Positions 41,035-49,944 of a stretch of DNA of 64,000 bases are shown piece by piece. Origin of the DNA: Thiorhodovibrio frisius (GTDB taxonomy: Bacteria; Pseudomonadota; Gammaproteobacteria; Chromatiales; Chromatiaceae). Numbering within the stretch: the first letter of the stretch is position 1; every line of letters starts with the position of its first letter. The notes beneath the pieces were generated by a model. That model searched no databases. It was not told the origin of the DNA and worked only from the letters and a program-made list of their open reading frames with translations. The DNA lies in contig NZ_CP121471.1 in the NCBI RefSeq assembly GCF_033954835.1, positions 620,001 through 684,000 of the forward strand, given 5' to 3'. The translations under genes and the position numbers were made by a program.

Positions 41035-41165
41035 GCGCGTGGATTGCCCGGAGCTTGAAAGCCGGACCCCAAAAACCGAAAACTGATTTGCGATGGGTAT
41101 AGTGCGCCAGTTTGTCCTGATGACGATGATGATCGCAAGCTTGCGCGCATGAGGATTTTTTGCCG

Positions 41166-42173
41166 ATGAGTGCGACCCATCTCGAGCGGATCGAGCGGCT
41201 GCAGCGCCTGGAGGGGCTGATTGCGCATGCGCACAGGGCGCCTTCCCGTTGCCCGGATGTCGGCTGGCTCGAGCGCAAACTCGGCGATGAGGATGGGCGG
41301 CCCAGTTCGCCGACCGCCCGGCGGCGCAGGTTGCAGCGGGATTTAACCGAATTGGTGCGCGATGGACGCATTGAGGTGGTGAATCCCGGTGGCAAGCCGT
41401 TGTGCTACCGTCGCTGTGCACAGTCGCACGACGATGATCCTGCCGTGCTCGCCTTTACCCGCCGGCAAATCGCTGATCTGGTGGGGGAAATGGTCCCGCA
41501 ACGACGCCTGAACGCGCTCTGGCGCTCACTCTTGCAGCAGGATCACGGACCCATTCTTGACGAGCAGCGCCTGCGTATGCTGCCCGATACCCTGCGGCTG
41601 GTGCCAGCGGATGTGAAGCCGAAGGTGCTAAAGGCTGTTATTACCGCATTATGCGAGCAACGCACGCTCAAGGTGCTCTATCAGAACAACGCCGGTGAGC
41701 GCAGCCAGCCGCGCCTGCACCCGCAGGCGTTGGTCCAACGCGGGCCCGTGACCTACCTGCTGGCGCTCAAGAACAAAGAGCCCGAGCCGGTGCGTTTCTA
41801 CGCCTTGCACCGTTTAATCCAGGCAAGAGTCGAGGATGACACGGCTCGTGCGGCCGAGCATTTCGACCTCGACCAAGCCATCGAACAGGGCCGCATCGAC
41901 TTTGGCCGCGGTGAGATGATCGAGCTGGACCTGCGTGTGCGCGGCTATCTTGACGCCGTGCTGCGCGACTGTCCGCTGAGCGAGGGCCAGCGGTTGCAGG
42001 ATGAACCCGAGGACAGCGACTTCAGCCTGCGGCTCTGGGCCCAGATTCCCTCCAGTGGTGCCCTGCTGCGCTGGCTGCTGGCCGGCGGTGACAACCTGGA
42101 GGTGGTCGCTCCCGAGTCCCTGCGTCAGGTTTTGGTCACCCAGACGGCCAAAATGGCCGCCATCTACTCTTGA
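41166..42173 (+). CDS. WYL-domain transcriptional regulator
   Basis: A 335-aa regulator. The N-terminal winged-helix part (HLERIERLQRLEGLIAHA, then SPTARRRRLQRDLTELVRDGRIEVV) resembles the DNA-binding end of WYL proteins; residues about 160-245 carry the WYL domain (RTLKVLYQNNAGERSQPRLHPQALVQRGPVTYLLALKNKEPEPVRFYALHRL), and the WCX region follows. WYL proteins sense single-stranded DNA or nucleotides and often regulate DNA-damage or defence genes, so its place 160 bp before recCBD is suggestive. A TTG at 41160 with GAGG five bases away is an alternative start. Confidence 0.88.
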   Translation: MSATHLERIERLQRLEGLIAHAHRAPSRCPDVGWLERKLGDEDGRPSSPTARRRRLQRDLTELVRDGRIEVVNPGGKPLCYRRCAQSHDDDPAVLAFTRRQIADLVGEMVPQRRLNALWRSLLQQDHGPILDEQRLRMLPDTLRLVPADVKPKVLKAVITALCEQRTLKVLYQNNAGERSQPRLHPQALVQRGPVTYLLALKNKEPEPVRFYALHRLIQARVEDDTARAAEHFDLDQAIEQGRIDFGRGEMIELDLRVRGYLDAVLRDCPLSEGQRLQDEPEDSDFSLRLWAQIPSSGALLRWLLAGGDNLEVVAPESLRQVLVTQTAKMAAIYS

Positions 42174-42185
42174 TCGAGTATCAGT

Positions 42186-42336
42186 CTCATGGTCCCGACC
42201 ACCCCGGAGGATGAATCCATGAGATACAGGGTAAGGCTCATGGTCCCGACCACCCCGGAGGATGAATCCATGAGATACAGGGTAAGGCTCATGGCCCCGA
42301 CCACCCCGGATAATAAAGCTGTTTGACAGTAATGGG
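42186..42336 (+). repeat. Three tandem 51-bp repeats in front of recC
   Basis: Units at 42186-42236 and 42237-42287 are identical (CTCATGGTCCCGACCACCCC, GGAGGATGAATCC, ATGAGATACAGGGTAAGG); the third, 42288-42336, diverges after CCCCGGATAATAAAGC and ends GTTTGACAGTAATGGG, which contains the recC start. The array begins 12 bp after the WYL gene. The ATG in the first unit opens a 45-codon frame, MVPTTPEDESMRYRVRL twice and then MAPTTPDNKAV, which stops at 42326, five bases before the recC ATG. Confidence 0.92.
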
Positions 42337-45300
42337 CACCACCGACATCCAACCCGGTTTCATGGTCATCCAGGGCAATCGCCTGGAAGGGCTCAGTGGC
42401 GTGATGACCGCTTGGCTGCGGGCTTATCCACTGCGAGCGCTGGAGAACGAGGTCCTTGTGGTGCAGAGCAATGGCATCGGCCAATGGCTCAAGCTCGCCT
42501 TGGCCAGGCCGCAGCAAGACGACGGCAGCGGAGGTTTGGGTATTGCTGCGGCAGTGGATCTGATGCTGCCAGCGAGTTTTATCTGGCACAGTTATCGCGC
42601 GGTGCTCGGCGCTTTGCCCGATACCTCCGCCTATGACAAGGCGCCGCTGACCTGGCGGCTGTATCGGCTTCTGGGTGATCTGGATGTCTTGGCCGCAACG
42701 CCGGATGAGACCCTCTGGCTCGATGCGCCGCGCGCTTTCTTGGCGACGGATCAGGACCCGCGTCGGCGTTATCAACTGGCCGAGCGCCTGGCCGATCTGT
42801 TCGACCAATACCAGGTCTACCGCGCCGACTGGCTTGCGGCCTGGGCACAGGGCAAGGATGTGCTGATTCGCCCGGATGGTGCGCACCAGGCGGTGCCCGA
42901 GCGGCAGCGCTGGCAGCCGCTGCTGTGGCGGCGGCTGCGCCAGGAATGCCAGCCGCCGGCCGATCCATCGACTCCGGATCTGGAGGTGACGGGCGAGCGC
43001 AGCCGTGCCGAGATTCACCAGCAGTTTCTCACGCTGGCCGCTCGCCTGAGTCCCGAGACCCGGCCCGAGAGTCTCCCTCGGCGGGTGATCGTTTTTGGCG
43101 TTTCGGCCCTGCCGCGTCAGGCGATTGACGTTCTGGATGCCTTATCCTCGCTCACTCAGGTGATGCTGTTCGTGCATAACCCCTGCCGACATTATTGGGG
43201 CGATATCCTCGAGGGACGCGAACTCTTCCGCAGCGCCTACCGGCGCAGCCGCGAGCGCAAGGTACCGGAGGCGGTGGACGAAAACGCCTGGCATCTGCAC
43301 GGCCATCCGTTGCTGGCCGCCTGGGGCAAGCAAGGGCGCGACTATATTCGCCTGCTCGATGAGTTCGACCAGCGTGAGCACTACGAAGCCGCCTTTACCG
43401 CCAAAGCCCTGGAAATCGACCTGTTCGAATCCCCCCTTGAGGCGAACCCAGATGACGGCGGCGAAGCAACCCTGCTGCAACAATTACAGGACGATATCCT
43501 GGAACTGCGCCCGCTTGGTGAGCGCCAGGCGCTTGGCGCCCGCATCGACCCGCGTCGGGATCACAGCCTGCGCTTTGTCATCGCCCACGGTCCGCAGCGG
43601 GAAGTCGAGATTCTGCATGATCAACTGCTCGACGCCTTTGCCGCCGCTGATGCTGCCGGCAAGCCGCTCGCTCCGCGCGATATTCTGGTGATGGTGCCAG
43701 CCATTGAGACCTACGCCTCGCTCATCGAGGCCGTCTTTGGAAGGCTTTCGACGGATGATGCGCGTTTCATCCCCTTCAGCATTTCTGATCAGGGACCGCG
43801 CCAGCGCAGCCCCCTGCTGCTTGGGTTCGAACGTCTGCTCAGCCTGCCGCAGGCGCGCTGCACGGTCACCGATGTGCTCGACCTGCTCGACATCCCGGCA
43901 CTGCGCGCGCGTTTCGACCTGGACGAAGCCGATCTGCCGGCGCTGCGCCAGTGGATCGCTGGTGCCCAAATTCGCTGGGGGCTGGACGCCGATCATCGCG
44001 AACGCGACTTTTCCTTGCCGCCCAATCTGGCGCAGAACACCTGGCGCTTTGGTCTGGAGCGCATGCTGCTCGGCGTGGCCAGCGGTCGTGGCGAAGCCTG
44101 GCAGGGCATCGAGCCCTATCACGAAGTCGCCGGACTCGAAGCGGTCCTGGTCGGCGCTCTCGATGAACTGCTCGCGCGCTTGTCCCATACCTGGCAGCTG
44201 TTGCAGCAACCCCGCTCCCCGGCGGATTGGAGCCAGAGCATCGCGACCCTGCTCGATGGCTTTTTCCGCCCGGTCAGCGATGCCGATGAACAGAGCCTGA
44301 CGCTGGTGCGGGATACCCTGGAACAATGGGTGCTCGATTGCGCCCGTGGCGGCCTGAGCGAGGAGTTGCTGCCGCTTGAGGTGGTACGTGAGCCTGTGCT
44401 TGCCGCGCTAGACGAACCGAGCCTGAGCCGGCGCTTTCTTGCCGGCTCGGTCAATTTTGCCACCCTGATGCCAATGCGCGCCGTACCTTTTCGGCAAATC
44501 TGGCTGCTTGGCATGAATGACGGCGACTACCCCCGTGCGCGGCATCCGGCTGACTTCGACCTCATGGCCCGGGATTATCGCCCCGGTGACCGTTCCCGGC
44601 GCGAGGATGACCGCTATCTGTTCCTCGAGGCGCTGTTGTCGGCGCGCGAGCGGCTGACCATTGGCTGGGTCGGGCGCAGCCAGCGCGACAACAGCGAGCG
44701 CCCGCCCTCGGTGTTGGTGGGCCAATTGCGCGACCACATTGCAGCCGGCTGGCAGCTGGATGGAGAAGGCGCAAGCCTGCTCGCTGCGCTAACCACCGAG
44801 CACCCGCTGCAACCCTTTAGCCGACAGTATTTCGCGCCGGATCGCCCCGCCGGACTCTTCACCCATGCCAAAGAATGGTCACTGCTCAGCGCAGCGTCCG
44901 AGCCGCAGCAACAGGCGCCACCCGTGCTCGCCCCGCCCGTTTTCGATGCGCCCATTGGCTGCACCGATCTCGGGCGTTTTCTGCGCCATCCGCTTAAGAC
45001 CTTCTACAGCCGCCGGCTCGGGGTCTATCTGGGGCAGAATGCCGAACAGAGCGAGGACGAAGAACCTTTCAACTTCGATGCCCTGGGCCGCTGGGGGCTC
45101 GACGATGCCATCTTGCGCGATGTCAGCGCTTCGCTGGCCGTCGTTGGGGCGCACACTTCTCGCGCCGGCGATCCGCTGGGTGATGCCATCAGACGCCGCG
45201 CGCGCGCAGGCGAGCTACCACTGCCGCCCTTCGACCGCGCCTGGCGGGACCAACTCAGTGAGCGGCTGCAACAACCGGTCGAACGCTACCGGGCCTTGCT

Positions 45301-45922
45301 TCTTGAGTACCCCGAGCAGCCTGGAAACGCCGGTGTTCGGGCCGGCACCCCGCTGCGTCTGGCGCTCGATGATCTCATCCTCGAAGATACCGCCGATGCC
45401 TTCACCAGCCCGATCCGCATCAATGCCAGTGGCGAGCGGTTGCGCCTGATTCTGCAAGCCAGCCGACTGTATGACGGCGACACAGTCAAATGGCATGGTC
45501 TGATTCAACACTGGCCCCTGCATTTGAGTGCCCAGTATCAGGGGCCGACCCGCACCCTGGTGCTGGGCCCGGAGAGCGAGATCGAACTGCAACCGCTCGC
45601 CAGGGAAAACGCGCGGGAACACCTGCTCGTACTGATGCAGGGTTACCGTCAGGGTCTGAGCGAACTCCTGCCCCTGGCATGCAAGACCGCTTTCGCCGCC
45701 CTGTGCGCCGATTCCAATCCCAAAGCCGCCAACCCCCGTGCCACCTACGAGGGCGGCTATAACCGGTCGGGCGAAAACGCCGACCATCCGGGCTATCAGC
45801 GCTTCTGGCCGAGCTATGACGACCTTGTGGCCGATGCGCGTTTCACGGTGCTCAGAGACCAGCTCTACCGGCCTTTGTTCGATCATCTAAGCGCCGGCTC
45901 GGGACAGGCAGGAGACCAATAA
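42332..45922 (+). CDS. recC: Exodeoxyribonuclease V gamma subunit RecC
   Basis: A 1196-aa subunit of the RecBCD helicase-nuclease that resects double-strand breaks. FMVIQGNRLEGLSGVMTAWLRAYPLRALENEVLVVQSNGIGQWLKL is the conserved N-terminus; later MPMRAVPFRQIWLLGMNDGDYPR and RSRREDDRYLFLEALLSARERL are RecC-typical. RecC carries an inactive helicase fold that holds the Chi-recognition tunnel. The start ATG 42332 lies in the third 51-bp repeat; TTG 42323 overlaps the stop of the short repeat-encoded frame and is an alternative. Ends in TAATG with recB. Confidence 0.94.
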   Translation: MGTTDIQPGFMVIQGNRLEGLSGVMTAWLRAYPLRALENEVLVVQSNGIGQWLKLALARPQQDDGSGGLGIAAAVDLMLPASFIWHSYRAVLGALPDTSAYDKAPLTWRLYRLLGDLDVLAATPDETLWLDAPRAFLATDQDPRRRYQLAERLADLFDQYQVYRADWLAAWAQGKDVLIRPDGAHQAVPERQRWQPLLWRRLRQECQPPADPSTPDLEVTGERSRAEIHQQFLTLAARLSPETRPESLPRRVIVFGVSALPRQAIDVLDALSSLTQVMLFVHNPCRHYWGDILEGRELFRSAYRRSRERKVPEAVDENAWHLHGHPLLAAWGKQGRDYIRLLDEFDQREHYEAAFTAKALEIDLFESPLEANPDDGGEATLLQQLQDDILELRPLGERQALGARIDPRRDHSLRFVIAHGPQREVEILHDQLLDAFAAADAAGKPLAPRDILVMVPAIETYASLIEAVFGRLSTDDARFIPFSISDQGPRQRSPLLLGFERLLSLPQARCTVTDVLDLLDIPALRARFDLDEADLPALRQWIAGAQIRWGLDADHRERDFSLPPNLAQNTWRFGLERMLLGVASGRGEAWQGIEPYHEVAGLEAVLVGALDELLARLSHTWQLLQQPRSPADWSQSIATLLDGFFRPVSDADEQSLTLVRDTLEQWVLDCARGGLSEELLPLEVVREPVLAALDEPSLSRRFLAGSVNFATLMPMRAVPFRQIWLLGMNDGDYPRARHPADFDLMARDYRPGDRSRREDDRYLFLEALLSARERLTIGWVGRSQRDNSERPPSVLVGQLRDHIAAGWQLDGEGASLLAALTTEHPLQPFSRQYFAPDRPAGLFTHAKEWSLLSAASEPQQQAPPVLAPPVFDAPIGCTDLGRFLRHPLKTFYSRRLGVYLGQNAEQSEDEEPFNFDALGRWGLDDAILRDVSASLAVVGAHTSRAGDPLGDAIRRRARAGELPLPPFDRAWRDQLSERLQQPVERYRALLLEYPEQPGNAGVRAGTPLRLALDDLILEDTADAFTSPIRINASGERLRLILQASRLYDGDTVKWHGLIQHWPLHLSAQYQGPTRTLVLGPESEIELQPLARENAREHLLVLMQGYRQGLSELLPLACKTAFAALCADSNPKAANPRATYEGGYNRSGENADHPGYQRFWPSYDDLVADARFTVLRDQLYRPLFDHLSAGSGQAGDQ

Positions 45923-48900
45923 TGGGTGGCTCAGCGTCCGATTCTGTCGTTGGCCTCGACCCGCTGCGCTTCCCGTTGCATGGCCAGCGTCTGATCGAAG
46001 CCAGCGCCGGCACTGGCAAGACCTTCACCCTGGCGCTGCTCTATACCCGGCTGGTGCTTGGCCACGGTTTGGACGGCTGCGCCTTCGACCGCCCCCTGGT
46101 GCCACCGGAGATTTTAGTCGTCACCTTTACCGATGCCGCCACCAAGGAGTTGCGCGCACGCATTCGTGAGCGCCTGGTCGAAGCCGCCGACTGGTTTGCG
46201 GCCCCTGCCGATGCCACGCCCGCCGACGCCCTGCTCGGGCAAATGCGTGCTGACTATCCACCGGATGCCTGGCCGGGCTGCGCCCGTCGACTGCGCCAGG
46301 CGGCCGATTGGATGGACGAGGCGATGATCGTCACCATCCATAGCTTCTGTCAGCGCATGCTCAAGGAGCATGCCTTTGCCACCCGTGGCCTGTTCCAGCG
46401 CGAACTCGTGACCGATCAGTCGGATCTGCTGCTCGATGCCCTGCGCGATTACTGGCGGATGCATTTCTATCCCCTGCCAGCAGAACAGATCGCCTGCATT
46501 CAGGCCGTCGTCGACTCGCCAGAAGCGCTGTATCAAAAGCTGGGCGACTGGATCAAACGCCCGGATGCCCAGCTGTCGCATAGCGGCCAGCCGGTGCTGC
46601 CTGAGGATCTGCGCGCGCCCCTGGCCGCCACCTGCGACCAGCGCCAGCGCGAGGCCGCAGCGGCAGAGCTGGAAGAGCCGGCTCGCGCCCGCTGGCGTGA
46701 GCATCGCAAAGAGGTTGATGCCCTGTTGTACGAGATTCGTGACCATCTTGACGGGCGCAGCTATCCCAAAAAGACCGTGGAATCTTTTGGTACATGCTTG
46801 GCTGAACTTGCGCAATGGGCCGATGGTGGCAAGACGCCCGACAAGATCCAGCGCTTCGCGCAAGAGGGGTTCAAGTTCCGGGGCAGTGCGCCTGTCCAAC
46901 AGGCTCCCGCGCATCCCGCCTTTCAGGCCATCGCCGACTGGCAGGCCGAGGTTGCGCGGGTGCAAGCCCAATCCGTCGCGCCCGATCCGCCGCTGGCGCC
47001 GCGTCTGCTTGCGCATGCTGCCGACTGGCTGAGCCGCGAGTTGCCGCGTCGGCTCGGCCAGCGAGCCGAGATGGGCTTCGACGATCTGCTGCGCGATCTG
47101 GACGCTGCGCTCAATCCGTCAACGGCCAGCTTAAGCGATCAAACTCTGGCCGAGACGCTGGCCGCGACCCTGCGCGCGCAGTTCCCGGTCGCCTTGATCG
47201 ATGAATTTCAGGACACTGATCCGCTGCAATACCGTATTTTCGAGCGCATTTATGCGCAAAAAACCGATGCGGTACAGGGCGATGCGCCACATAAGGATGC
47301 GCAGTCGACAGCGCTGGTCATGATCGGCGACCCCAAGCAAGCCATCTACGGTTTTCGCGGCGCCGACATTCACGCCTATCTCGCCGCGCGCCAGGCCACG
47401 CGCGATCAACTCTATACGCTCAAGACCAACTATCGCTCCACCCAAGCCGTGGTCGATGCCTGCAACAGGCTGTTCGAGCACGCGGAGCAGCATGACGCCG
47501 GTGCGTTTCGGTTTGGGTCCAAAGAGGCGCCGGATGACAATCCCATTCCCTATGTGCGGGTGAAAGCCGCCGGTCGCGCCGATCAACTCCTGCTCGATCA
47601 ACAACCCGCGCCGGCCATGACCTTCTGGTGGCTCGACGGCGAGAACGGCGGTCCGCTCGGAAGCCCCGCCTATCGCGAGGCCATGGCCGAGGTGGCAGCC
47701 TCAGAGATTGTGCGCTGGCTGCAACAGGCGCGTGAAGACCGGGCCGGTTTTCGCACCGGGAATCACTGGCAACCGCTGCGCCCGCGCGACATTGCTATTT
47801 TAGTGCGCAACCGCAAGGAAGCAGCGGCCATGCGCGACGCCCTGGCCAAGCGTCGGGTCAATAGTGTCTATCTGTCGGATCGTGACTCGGTGTTCGCAAC
47901 CGCAGAGGCTGCTGATGTGCTCCATTGGCTGCGGGCCTGCGCGCAACCCCGGGATGAGGGCCTGGTGCGCACCGCGCTTGGCACCAATACCCTGGCCCTG
48001 GCGTTGGATGCTTTCGACCACTGGCAGCGCGACGAGTTGGCCTGGGAAGCGCAACTCGAGCGCTTTCGCGACTATCGGCAACTGTGGCAGCACCGGGGCG
48101 TGCTGGCCGCGCTGCGTCGGCTAATGCACGATCATGACCTGCCGGCACGTCTGTTGGCGCAGCCAGGAGGCGAGCGCAGCCTGACCAATCTGCTGCATCT
48201 GAGCGAGTGGTTACAACAGGCGGCCAGCAATCTGGATGGGGAACAGGCGCTGATTCGTCATCTGAGCGAGCACCTCGGCGAGGGCGACTCCAGCGATGAG
48301 TCCATTCTGCGCCTGGAAAGCGATGCTGAATTGGTCCGCGTGATAACCATTCACAAATCCAAGGGACTGGAGTATCCCCTGGTGCTCTTGCCCTTTATTT
48401 GCAGTTGGCGCCCGGTTGACGGAAATGCGCGCAGCGTCATTTATCGGCCAGATGCGTCCATGGAATCTCTGGAGCGCTTCATCGAAGTGGCCGGCAATAA
48501 GGTCTTTCCAGATGCCTGGGAACAAGCTGATGACGCACGCCTGAGTGAAGATATGCGCCTGCTCTATGTCGCCGCTACGCGTGCGCGCCATGCGCTCTGG
48601 CTCGGCATTGCGCCGCTCAAAAACGATAGCAGCAAGCAGCCGAAACTCCACCGAAGCGCCATTGGCTATGCTTTGAACGGCGCTCAGGCGTTCCCGACCA
48701 GTGCGGCCGTGCACCAGCGCCTAGCCCAGCTGACACAGGGCTGCGATGCCATAGCGCTGCTGAGCGCTCCGGAGCCCGATGCACGCTGCCTGACGGCGGA
48801 GGATGACGAAACCCTGGACCCGGCTCGCGAGCCCGCGCACCGTCCCTTCGCGCCCTGGTGGATTTCGAGTTACTCGGCGCTGCGCCTGGGCATGAGCGCG

Positions 48901-49914
48901 CCGCCCGAGGACCAGGAGCCAGCGCCAGGAGCCGAGACTGCGAACCAGGAAACCGCGCTCGAAGAAGCCGCGCTTGACCTGACCCAGACGCTCGTTCCGC
49001 GCGCTGAGCCGGTAGGCGGTGCTGCCGCACAGGCTCAACCACCTGTCGCTGCGACTGCAAGCCCGGCAGCGGGGGCGCTGCACGACTTCCCCCGTGGCAG
49101 CCGCGCCGGGACCTTCCTGCACGGCCTGCTTGAATGGGCAGGGCGCGCCGAGTCCTCAAACAGCCAATCCGGCTTGGGGCGGGGTTTCGCGGCTGCGGCT
49201 GCATCACCGCCCGAGCGCCGCGAGATGCTCGCGCGGCGCTGCACCCTGCGCGGACTTCAGGGTTGGACCGATCCGCTAAACGCTTGGCTTGGCGCGATGC
49301 TGAGTCGCTCTTGGATCTTGCCCCAGGATGCGGGGCGGCCTGACAGTGCGCCCGAGCCGCCCGGCGGAAAGACAGGAAGCGAGCTGGTGCTGGCCGAACT
49401 TTCGCCATCGGACGTGCAGGTCGAGATGGAGTTCTGGATTCAGACCCGGTCTGTCGATATTCGCCGGCTCGATGCGCTGGTGCAACAGCATTGCCTGGCC
49501 GGCGAGTCGCGACCGACGCTGCACGCCGGCCAGCTCAATGGCATGCTCAAAGGCTTTATCGATTTGGTATTTGAGCACCAGGGTCGGTTTTATGTGCTCG
49601 ACTGGAAATCCAACTGGCTTGGCCCCGATAACAGCGCTTACACCCCAGAGGCCATGCGCGGCGCCATCTTGCATCACCGTTACGATCTGCAATACCTGCT
49701 CTATCTGCTCGCGCTGCACCGGCTGCTTGGCGCGCGCCTGCCTGACTATGACTACGACCGTCACATCGGCGGTGCCGTCTATGTGTTTTTGCGCGGTGCG
49801 GGTGCTCCCAGCCAGGGGCTTTTCACCGACCGCCCGCCGCGCGCCCTGATCGAAGCACTCGATGGGCTCTTTGCGGGGCGCAGTGCGCAGTCGCAAGAGG
49901 AGGACGGTGAGTGA
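45922..49914 (+). CDS. recB: Exodeoxyribonuclease V beta subunit RecB
   Basis: A 1330-aa SF1A helicase plus nuclease. LIEASAGTGKTFTLALLYTRLVL near residue 24 is Walker A, VALIDEFQDTDPLQYRIFERI Walker B, VMIGDPKQAIYGFRGADI motif III and VRVITIHKSKGLEYPLVLLP motif V. The nuclease domain near the end has FYVLDWKSNWLG with the metal-binding Asp and Lys. Overlaps the recC stop by one base (TAATG), so it is coupled. A Pro/Glu/Ala-rich linker of about 100 residues joins helicase and nuclease. Confidence 0.96.
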   Translation: MGGSASDSVVGLDPLRFPLHGQRLIEASAGTGKTFTLALLYTRLVLGHGLDGCAFDRPLVPPEILVVTFTDAATKELRARIRERLVEAADWFAAPADATPADALLGQMRADYPPDAWPGCARRLRQAADWMDEAMIVTIHSFCQRMLKEHAFATRGLFQRELVTDQSDLLLDALRDYWRMHFYPLPAEQIACIQAVVDSPEALYQKLGDWIKRPDAQLSHSGQPVLPEDLRAPLAATCDQRQREAAAAELEEPARARWREHRKEVDALLYEIRDHLDGRSYPKKTVESFGTCLAELAQWADGGKTPDKIQRFAQEGFKFRGSAPVQQAPAHPAFQAIADWQAEVARVQAQSVAPDPPLAPRLLAHAADWLSRELPRRLGQRAEMGFDDLLRDLDAALNPSTASLSDQTLAETLAATLRAQFPVALIDEFQDTDPLQYRIFERIYAQKTDAVQGDAPHKDAQSTALVMIGDPKQAIYGFRGADIHAYLAARQATRDQLYTLKTNYRSTQAVVDACNRLFEHAEQHDAGAFRFGSKEAPDDNPIPYVRVKAAGRADQLLLDQQPAPAMTFWWLDGENGGPLGSPAYREAMAEVAASEIVRWLQQAREDRAGFRTGNHWQPLRPRDIAILVRNRKEAAAMRDALAKRRVNSVYLSDRDSVFATAEAADVLHWLRACAQPRDEGLVRTALGTNTLALALDAFDHWQRDELAWEAQLERFRDYRQLWQHRGVLAALRRLMHDHDLPARLLAQPGGERSLTNLLHLSEWLQQAASNLDGEQALIRHLSEHLGEGDSSDESILRLESDAELVRVITIHKSKGLEYPLVLLPFICSWRPVDGNARSVIYRPDASMESLERFIEVAGNKVFPDAWEQADDARLSEDMRLLYVAATRARHALWLGIAPLKNDSSKQPKLHRSAIGYALNGAQAFPTSAAVHQRLAQLTQGCDAIALLSAPEPDARCLTAEDDETLDPAREPAHRPFAPWWISSYSALRLGMSAPPEDQEPAPGAETANQETALEEAALDLTQTLVPRAEPVGGAAAQAQPPVAATASPAAGALHDFPRGSRAGTFLHGLLEWAGRAESSNSQSGLGRGFAAAAASPPERREMLARRCTLRGLQGWTDPLNAWLGAMLSRSWILPQDAGRPDSAPEPPGGKTGSELVLAELSPSDVQVEMEFWIQTRSVDIRRLDALVQQHCLAGESRPTLHAGQLNGMLKGFIDLVFEHQGRFYVLDWKSNWLGPDNSAYTPEAMRGAILHHRYDLQYLLYLLALHRLLGARLPDYDYDRHIGGAVYVFLRGAGAPSQGLFTDRPPRALIEALDGLFAGRSAQSQEEDGE

Positions 49915-49944
49915 TGGAGAAAAGCAGCGACATGGTGGCCAACG

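Noticed and set aside
42186-42336. CRISPR array
   Set aside because: The units are directly joined 51-bp tandem copies with no unique spacers, and no cas gene is in the window.
42424-42432. TTATCCACT, one base from a DnaA box
   Set aside because: Single site inside the recC coding sequence with no cluster and no AT-rich unwinding region. No oriC is evident, including around mnmG.
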